Assembly (NCBI GenBank): GCA_003260075.1
Contig: QLIY01000476.1
Span: 1 to 64,000 of the forward strand
Origin: Phallusia mammillata
Lineage: Eukaryota; Chordata; Ascidiacea; Phlebobranchia; Ascidiidae
Reading direction: 5' to 3'
Length of the DNA stretch: 64,000 nucleotides
The number at the start of each line of letters is the position of its first letter. Within the stretch, counting starts at the first letter, position 1. Positions 56,901 to 64,000 of the stretch are shown piece after piece. The notes below the pieces were generated by a model. That model saw nothing but the letters and a program-made list of their open reading frames with translations. It did not search any database and had not been told where the DNA came from. The translations under genes and the position numbers were made by a program.

Positions 56901-59900
56901 TGTGTTTTGTAGCAGGTTTCCGGCAGTTCATGTAAACGCATATATTAAACAACTGGTTTCTTAAACAAGTTTCTTAAGTACCAAATGCAAATAGAAATAT
57001 CATTAGGTTGTCTACTTTGTAACGCGATGCTCGTCGTTAAGAAACGTGAACAAGCATTGAGGTTGGTTCAGAGCTGTACCAAACACGACCTTGTTTAATT
57101 TTATTGCAGGCAACGGCCATGAAATACGCTCCATCGGTGATTAAGGACGTAGTCACCGTGTTTGAACCAAAACAACTAAGGTGAGCAGAAGCAACAAGCA
57201 AGGCGTGCCATGGATTAATTACCTCCATTTCACCTCACGCACCTCTGTTTCCTCCATTCATTACTATTTCTACACACAAACAGACAACAGCGGCAGCCCA
57301 GTCAGCTCACCAGGAAATGGGCCCCATCACAATGCACGCGTTCTCTTTCTTTCTCTGCTGTTTGCTTTAGCCTGCGGTCATACGTCGTGAGTCGGAAAGC
57401 GTAGACAGCGTCATTGGATCGCTATTGGTCGGCGGCGCGCGACATGCTCTGGCGGGCCTGTTTAAATACGCCGGGCGCAGCAATAGGACAAGGCATGTAC
57501 AGATGATTTCAGGTGTAGTGTTACTCGAGACACGTAGTCGCATTGTTTATTGGTGTCACTTAGAAACATCAGTTGAGAGGGTACCGAGTAATGGACTTGC
57601 CAGATAAGGTTACAGTTATAAGTGGGGTTTAATTGGGCCGATTGAAACCGCGTGCTGTTAGTCAGCGTGTTTACTTTAGTGTAGTTGTCTAGCTGGCCGT
57701 GGATTTGTGTAGGACCAGGTAAGCAAGGATTTATTTCTACCGTGTTGTTGTAGCCAGCGCTAGGATTGTTTCAATAAGTAGCAAGTGATGGACCTTCGAC
57801 GAAAAACCTCATTCAGTTTGGTGGACAAGGTCATACGACGCACTCCGTCGAAGCGTAAGAACCAAGTTATTGGTGAAAGTTGTACACCAGGTTCTACTGG
57901 CACCCCTTCCAAAAGAAGACTTAGGCACATTGGCTCCGACCTTGTAAAGCGAGTTGAAAGTGCAGTACAGGCTAAGAAGATAGAGCACAATCAGAGGTAT
58001 GATACTGTGCTGGGCAAAACGTGGATGTTTTTGTACCCAGGCTACTTATTTTTAGTGACAGTAGTAATAATATACCCTTTTTGCTAGTGGAAATATGTTG
58101 CCTTATTGTACATATAGCCTACATGTCAAAATTTACTTGACATAGCCCCCACTGTTGCAAGACTGCAGTAATGATTCTAGTTGTTGTTAGTGGAAATGTG
58201 TTGCATAGTTGTTGTACATATCAAAAATTTATTTCACAGCCTGCTGCTACAAGATTTCATCAAAAACGTTCCAGCCGAGCGGTTGACGCGACAAAAAGTT
58301 GTTTGCATGTTGGACATTGTGCACAGTGACATATTTAAGATCCAAGGTATGAAATGATGTGTTTCGTTTTGCAATATTCACCTGTAAAATTTAGACCAAC
58401 CCTTGTCAAGGTGGTGTTTGTTTGAACAGAATGTCGTGTCATCCTCTTGAAAATGATGATGCTTCACTTGAAAGAACTCCTAGAGAAAGAAGAAGAGCTT
58501 GAAGTTTGCGTTCACTTGCTGGGCGATATCCTTACCATGCTTCGTTCTTCTAACGTGATTGGAATATTTCTTTGTTCCAAACCTATTTTTTCTTCTCTAA
58601 CCCTGCAATTTTTGCGCAGGACTCAAACAAAAGCGATATTCAAGAAGTGACCAACACCCTTCTCCGAACGGTGATTCAGACCGTCATTAGACTTGATCGC
58701 AAAGGCAAACAAGCAGTAAGATTTGCAATCCTCAGTACGAAGTTGGTTTGTTTACCTATTTTTTCTGTGTTTCAGGCAAGTTTCGTAGCGTGTCTCATAT
58801 CGATGTTACGACAAATGGAAGAATACCATTATGACGCATATCTCTCTTCGTTTCCAAACAAATTTGACCTCATGGTAATGTGAAAAAAAGTCTATGGGTA
58901 TCTTTTACTTGCTCGTGTTGTCTTGTCTTAAAATAGCCTTTAACAAGATACAGTAACCCTAAAAATGGCCGGTTGTATAAATCTAAACGTTTTTGAAGAC
59001 ATGCCAAAAATGAAATATTACAATGTAGCCTAGTCTATGTCATATAGTTTTTGGCCCCGAAAGTGAGTTGGTTGGTTGCTTTGCTTTTAAAATTTTTGTC
59101 AGATGTTTAAATTTAGTTTTAAATTACGATGTAAATTTAAATGCCAAGGTAAATCACCTTTATAAAAAATCCTGACTTTTATTGATTAGCCTAGCCTATA
59201 TGTTTTTGTTTTTAAAGGATTTTTTAATGGAAATCTTCTCGCTGTTTAAAGACCTCATTGACAACAACGTGTACAGAAACGATTGGATTACAATGACGTC
59301 GCTTCAAAACTTGTAATTGAGCACCGTTTTCTTTACACCTTTGAAATGAACCCGATAACATAACCTCAATTGGAAAAGTTGTGAATAAAATTGCATTTTG
59401 TATTTTTTAGGACGTTCATGAGAGCAATCAAGTTTTTCACCAAAACCCTAAACAAGTCATTCCTGGACGAAAATTCATTTGAATCTCAGGTTCGTGTTTA
59501 TTTAACAAGTGTAGTTTAAACGCTTGTCGGTCCATTACTAGTTTTGTCATCTTTCACGTAAAACCGTACATGACGCACCGAGCGAATGTTCTCTTATAGT
59601 GCATGATCTTTAACTGCCTTTTAGTTGCGTTTATCTAAAGGTCATAAAATGGGATATGCTAACTTGCTGCTGCAGCGTTATTTGAGCTTTTTCGCACGAA
59701 TTAAAGGGGGCCTGTAAACGGTTTTAATTAACACCAATAGATTTTAAACTAAATACACTTTACTAGTTGCTGGATTGTAGGCTACTTGCTAAAAAAACTT
59801 GTCCGCCAAACTTAAGATTTTCATCAACATTATTTGAAGTTATGAGCTTAATTTTCACCATGTGTAAATTCCACAGCTTTGGAACAACTTCTTTCACCTT

Positions 59901-62900
59901 GGTGTGACCTTCCTAGCCCAGGACGCCCTACAAATGGAACGATTCTCTCACAACAAACGCCTCAGCATGGTTAAAAAGTAAGCGCACGCTCCCGCATCAT
60001 TCGAATGTTATTTTTCAAACGCGACATGCGTCACACTATGCGCTCAAGCATGACCCGACCAAGACTGTTAATTACTGGTTCGCTTGTTTGCAGGTATGGA
60101 GATCTTCGATGCGAGATGGGATTTGAAATCAGAGGAATGTGGTTCAACCTGGGTAGGTGCCTGATTCTTGCACTTGCGGCCCATGAATGTAACTTCATTA
60201 CCCGACTGATAAAAGTTAAAGCATATAAGTTATTTAGATGTGTTTCTTTTTTGACCTAAATTCAAAAGCGGTATTTGTATTGCTTAACTGTTTTGAAACA
60301 TGTTTCTTATACATATAAATTAAACACGATAAACATACAAATTTCCAAGAAAATTCCTAATAAAACCATGTGACTTTTGTATCCAATCAGGTCCTCACAA
60401 GATCAAGTTCATACCGGGCATGGTCGGTCCAATGTTGGAAATGACGCTTGTGCCCGAACCCGACTTAAGAAAAGCGACGATTCCAATCTTCTTTGACATG
60501 ATGCAGTGCGAGTTACATAGCAAGGGAAACTTCAAAACGGTTCGTGTTTACTTCCGGGTTTATTCATTCATTGTTTTCCTCTTACGCTCCCCAAATTATT
60601 CTCAATTGTGTTCTGCGTTAAGTTATATATATTACAGTTTTTTCCTTATAGTGATGGGTTTTTAAGGGCATTAAAACAAGCCACTTGGCTAAATAGGCAT
60701 GCTTTTTCCATTATGGCTATAACTACAACATTGTTTTATGCTCTTCTCTTTGTTTGTGTTTGATTAGCAAGTAAAGTAACACTTCTTGAGCATTTACACG
60801 CTACTTGTATCTTTTTTAACGCGACAACCCCTAACAAAAAATAATCATAAAATGACAATTCTGAAATACGATTGCATTGCTATCTGGTCGAATGTGATTT
60901 TGTACATTCAAAACAACTAGTAAATTTAAGTTGCCCTTTTTCTTGGCTTTTAGTTTGAGAACGAGATGATCACGAAGCTTGATGTACTTGTGGAGGGTGG
61001 GAGAGGTGACCAGGAGTACAGAAAACTCTTCAACGAAATGTGAGTAATTCGTCTCATTCATGTTCAAAAATGATTTTGAGAAAATAAGTGTTTGTGCAGT
61101 AGTGTAGCTGCAAGCTAATATGTAGTGGCTCCTGAACCCCGGGAGTAAACTAAAAATACATTTATGTCAACGATCACGGAATCAAGTTGCTGCTAAAATT
61201 CTAATGATAATAATAATGATGGAGCGACGCTTTTGAATCTGTCAATTAACAAAGTTCCTTTATGAGATCTGGGAAAAAATAGAAGAGTAAATCATTTTTC
61301 AAGAAAGACAAATAGGCCAATAATATGGTTTCGAAGTAGTTTCGAGCTTTAATTGAAATAAACATTTTGGAATCAAATTTCAGCATGTCCGAGTGGTGTG
61401 GAAAGCATCAATACTTGCGTACAACGGGAGTGGAGTTTGTAAATCTCGTCACCAAGCTTCTCGGTCGCCTGCTTGACTACCGCGATATCATCAGAGACGA
61501 GAACCGGGACAATCGGATGAGCTGTACCGTAAATCTCCTGGTAAGTGCCACAAGTATCAATAACACCCTATTGAGTTTGTCGTATAATGATTACTGCAAA
61601 ATGGTACCACAAAACATCCAAAAAATGTTTGTGCTGAAAAAAGCAAATTTACCTATTGTCACGTAGATGTATTGTCTTTTTACAGCATTTTTAACAAACT
61701 ACGCTGGGTTTCGTGTAGGATATAGTTAAATATTTGTTTTTCAATGCAATTATTTGACCGCTGCAGAATTTCTACAAAGACATCAACCGGCTTGAGATGT
61801 ACGTCCGTTATCTCTACAAGTTATGCGATCTACATCTCGAGTGCGAGAATTACACTGAGGCTGGCTTCACGTTGCTACAACACGCACAACTGCTGAATGT
61901 AAGTACAAACGGTTAGCACCAAATATGAGACGGTACGCGCATTACGCACTAACAACTTTTTAATAAAGCGCTTGATTTTCAAAGGATGCCTTTTTAACGA
62001 ACTGAGAAATCTTAATTTGTACAAACCTTTTGCCGACCACCACCTTTTTGGTAACTGCTTAAATTTCGGGAAAAATGCCCTGATTGTAAACAATGCGCTT
62101 TAAAACTATTAGCTGAGCACCATAAAACATTGTCTTTTCTGTAAATTCACCGCACAAACCCATCGACTGGTCAAGTAGAAGAAGATTGTAAGCAAATTGA
62201 CTGATGTATTGTCATGTAGTGGTACTGAGGGCCCCTGGTCTTACCTTTACATGTTTAGCTATCTGTCAAATTCACGACATATCAAACCTTTATCTTGATG
62301 TGCAGTGGTCGGACGAAGTTCTTATCACCCGCAACCTGCGCTACAAGGAAGCTCAAACTCACCGGGAGTTGAAGGAAGCTCTCTACTACGACATCGTTGA
62401 TCTCTTTCAGCGGGGTAAGATGTGGGAGGAGGGAATCAAACTGTGCAAGGAGCTCGCCGTCCAACATGAACAAGAAACTTTCAGATACCAACTCTTGTCT
62501 GATATCCTGGTAGGTTTATTCGATGGTTGAAGTAAATGTATGATGTCTTTGGTCTGAAACATTTATACATTGCTCAACTCGTATTTAGCTAGGATGCCAT
62601 CAATACATTTGTGGATAGTATGAACTCTTTAATAGCGGCAACATGGAACAGAAAGCCACACGTGTCAACTTTGTAAAAAAAAATCACAAATTATTTCTTG
62701 CCTACTTCGTCGCTTTAGGCTTGTTAGGGACACATACAGGCAACAAAGCACAAAGATTTATGTTTGACAGCTTGTTCAATTTGAAACCTTCAACTACATT
62801 CTTTCCCAATTCTGATTGTTTGTTTACTAAATCCAAATTTTCACAGATTAAACATTTTTTCATTTTTTGCAACCAAAACGTGCACAGCAAAAACTTCAGT

Positions 62901-63277
62901 CAACTGGAATTGCAATCAAGTTTTCATTGTTTCTTTTTTCGTATAGTTCCGACAAGCAGAGCTGTACAAGAACATCACGACAGCCATGAGACCAGAACCC
63001 GAGTACTTCTTTGTTGGTTATTACGGTATTGGATTTCCAACGTTTCTCCGAGTAAGTTTTACCGAACTACACAATACCCAAAATCATCACCCAAAAACAG
63101 TATTTTCGTTGCTTAACAAAAACTTGAAATCTTTCAGAATCGCAAGTTCATTTACCGCGGCAAGGAATTTGAGCGCTTGAGTGATTTTACCACTCGCATC
63201 CTTAACCTCCTACCGAGCGCAAAGAAAATGACCACGACGGCACCGCCCGGGGATGATGTACTTAACTCGACAGGAAT
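50939..63277 (+). CDS. dock1/2/5-like: DOCK1/2/5-type Rac guanine nucleotide exchange factor (5' part, 38 exons)
   Basis: All junctions are in phase: 50939-50987, 51301-51384, 51517-51560, 51825-51880, 51997-52093, 52157-52399, 52596-52708, 52778-52876, 52942-53023, 53160-53223, 53372-53519, 53591-53673, 53831-53994, 54321-54407, 54687-54785, 54908-55084, 55303-55525, 55600-55697, 55774-55863, 55937-56037, 56109-56243, 56701-56806, 57110-57180, 58240-58346, 58430-58554, 58620-58715, 58776-58874, 59218-59312, 59411-59489, 59877-59977, 60094-60152, 60391-60539, 60954-61039, 61384-61540, 61767-61898, 62306-62509, 62947-63051 and 63138-63277. About 1415 codons are visible. An N-terminal SH3 ([29 protein letters not shown]) marks the DOCK-A group, which binds ELMO and activates Rac in cell migration and engulfment. 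DHR-1 follows ([34 protein letters not shown]), then the helical repeat region and the first part of DHR-2 ([21 protein letters not shown]). The rest of DHR-2 and any proline-rich tail lie beyond the window. Splitting into DOCK1, 2 and 5 is a vertebrate event, so one symbol is not justified. Confidence 0.96.
53831..55525 (+). other. DHR-1 (C2-like) coding block of the DOCK gene
   Basis: Exons 13-17 encode the DHR-1 domain, which in DOCK-A proteins binds PI(3,4,5)P3 at the membrane. Visible marks are [35 protein letters not shown] and the [17 protein letters not shown] stretch. It ends at the conserved [15 protein letters not shown]. Confidence 0.85.
57413..57468 (+). promoter_or_regulatory. 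promoter-like block inside a DOCK intron
   Basis: Two ATTGG boxes (inverted CCAAT) at 57413-57417 and 57424-57428, a GC-rich stretch, and a TATA-like TTTAAATA at 57461-57468 follow one another in the order and spacing of a focused promoter. The block lies in the intron between exons 23 and 24, upstream of an open exon at 57788. Confidence 0.45.
57788..57996 (+). CDS. candidate alternative first exon of DOCK (or separate intronic gene)
   Basis: From ATG at 57788 an open frame of 69 codons plus two bases reaches a donor (AG|GTATGA). The peptide is strongly basic and carries TPSKRK and TPSKRR, both fitting the S/T-P-x-K/R pattern used by cyclin-dependent kinases. The exon ends with two bases of a codon, as does DOCK exon 23, so it would join exon 24 (58240) in frame, replacing everything before [11 protein letters not shown]. 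Such a product would lack SH3 and DHR-1 but keep the helical region and DHR-2. I do not recognise the 69-residue leader. A separate small gene whose later exons I missed is the main alternative. Confidence 0.4.
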
Positions 63278-64000
63278 GTGTATCCTTTGATTGTGACATA
63301 GCGACACCAACATTGAAGCCTATGCTCGATTGAATTAGAATTAAGTTTATATGTAGACACAGAGTAAGTTCGATACTCATAAATATTGAACTGAAAGTGT
63401 GTGAACTAAACTGTATCGGGCCTTCAACTGACGATAACCGTTTATGTAATTTAAAAAAAAATATATAGTTCACGATATTGATCGAATGATTTCTAAGAAA
63501 ATATTTTCCATTCCAAGCTCATAAACACTGGTTATACTGCGATTGTGCCACTTTTGTCTTGCTAACAAAACTTTCGCGACTCTTGCCCGGTCGGTCAACG
63601 AAAAATCCGCCCAGTGGCGTGGGCAGCTAAAAATTCTGGGTGGGGCCAATACCGTTTACTTTGACAACGCTTTAGGCGTAGAAGGTGTTTTCACCAAACA
63701 TGTGGTTTTTCAACTGGGGTTCGACGAGACCAACAAAGGCTTGTTTTACGGATTTCATGTCTGCATGAAAATAATGATTTGCGGATTTCGGCTTACAACT
63801 CGGTGACAACTGTATATATTCCTTTGACAAGTAATTCATCTTCTACGAAACCACACTGAATTGAAGCATCTTAATGTACAACTTTAAAAAAATGGCAATG
63901 GCACCTCCTAGGAAACGCCAATAGTACCACCGATTTAATATGCTGTAATTCCCCCAAAACCCAATGTACAAAACCCTTCGTCCAAACAGAACCGACCCAT
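63278..64000. other. DOCK intron, no further exon seen
   Basis: The exon expected to follow (conserved YIQCFTV region) was not found, so the DOCK gene continues past the window. An ORF at 63543-63806 does not match any DOCK segment. Confidence 0.55.
63612..63655. mobile_element. possible transposon end in a DOCK intron
   Basis: CAGTGGCGTGGGCAGCTAAA followed by TTCTGGGTGGGGCC resembles the CAGTGGCGTAGC-type ends found on many invertebrate DNA transposons. The opposite end is not in the window, so no target duplication can be tested. Confidence 0.35.

Noticed and set aside
1..64000. CRISPR arrays, operons or prokaryotic features
   Set aside because: The window is clearly eukaryotic, with dozens of phase-consistent GT-AG introns; the only regular repeats are a minisatellite, duplicated exons, MITEs and assembly doublings.

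Overview
This window looks like nuclear DNA of a small-genome chordate, most likely an ascidian such as Ciona. The genes are intron-rich with short introns and canonical GT-AG sites. The gene families are chordate or deuterostome in character (Fringe, eIF4B, a RIM-type active-zone scaffold, netrin-4, DOCK180). The introns carry short hAT-like MITEs, and the assembly shows the scars expected of a very polymorphic genome. The species is an inference from these features and is not proven.

Layout from left to right: (1) 1-1138, repeats plus a broken partial copy of an exon of the gene at 5-13.8 kb; (2) 1139-3056 minus, a complete eight-exon Fringe-type glycosyltransferase; (3) 5073-13764 plus, a fourteen-exon gene for a very large, low-complexity, probably disordered protein that I do not recognise; (4) 15279-26046 minus, a complete nineteen-exon eIF4B gene; (5) 27944 to at least 38159 plus, a RIM-like presynaptic scaffold with a Rab-binding zinc finger and a giant disordered middle, cut off by a poly-C gap; (6) 39383-48960 minus, netrin-4, with a candidate signal-peptide exon at 49787-49883; (7) 50939 to beyond the window, plus, a DOCK1/2/5-type Rac exchange factor with 38 exons visible. 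I joined exons by hand. In genes 2, 4, 5, 6 and 7 every splice junction keeps reading phase, and the models match the known families from end to end.

Genes 4/5 and 6/7 are head to head and genes 5/6 converge. The genes do not form an operon. Several belong to signalling and neuronal or morphogenetic pathways (Notch sugar modification, basement-membrane/netrin, Rac activation, active zone), but nothing in the sequence shows coordinated regulation.

Two things stand out. First, the eIF4B gene carries three consecutive exon copies of its conserved FGxAKPVDT segment, one of them followed by a GC-AG intron. Second, an intron of the DOCK gene holds a promoter-like block and an exon whose donor phase would allow splicing into DOCK exon 24, giving a form without SH3 and DHR-1. 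Long poly-C tracts, four of them sitting between two copies of the same flanking sequence, are best read as assembly gap filler, not biology.
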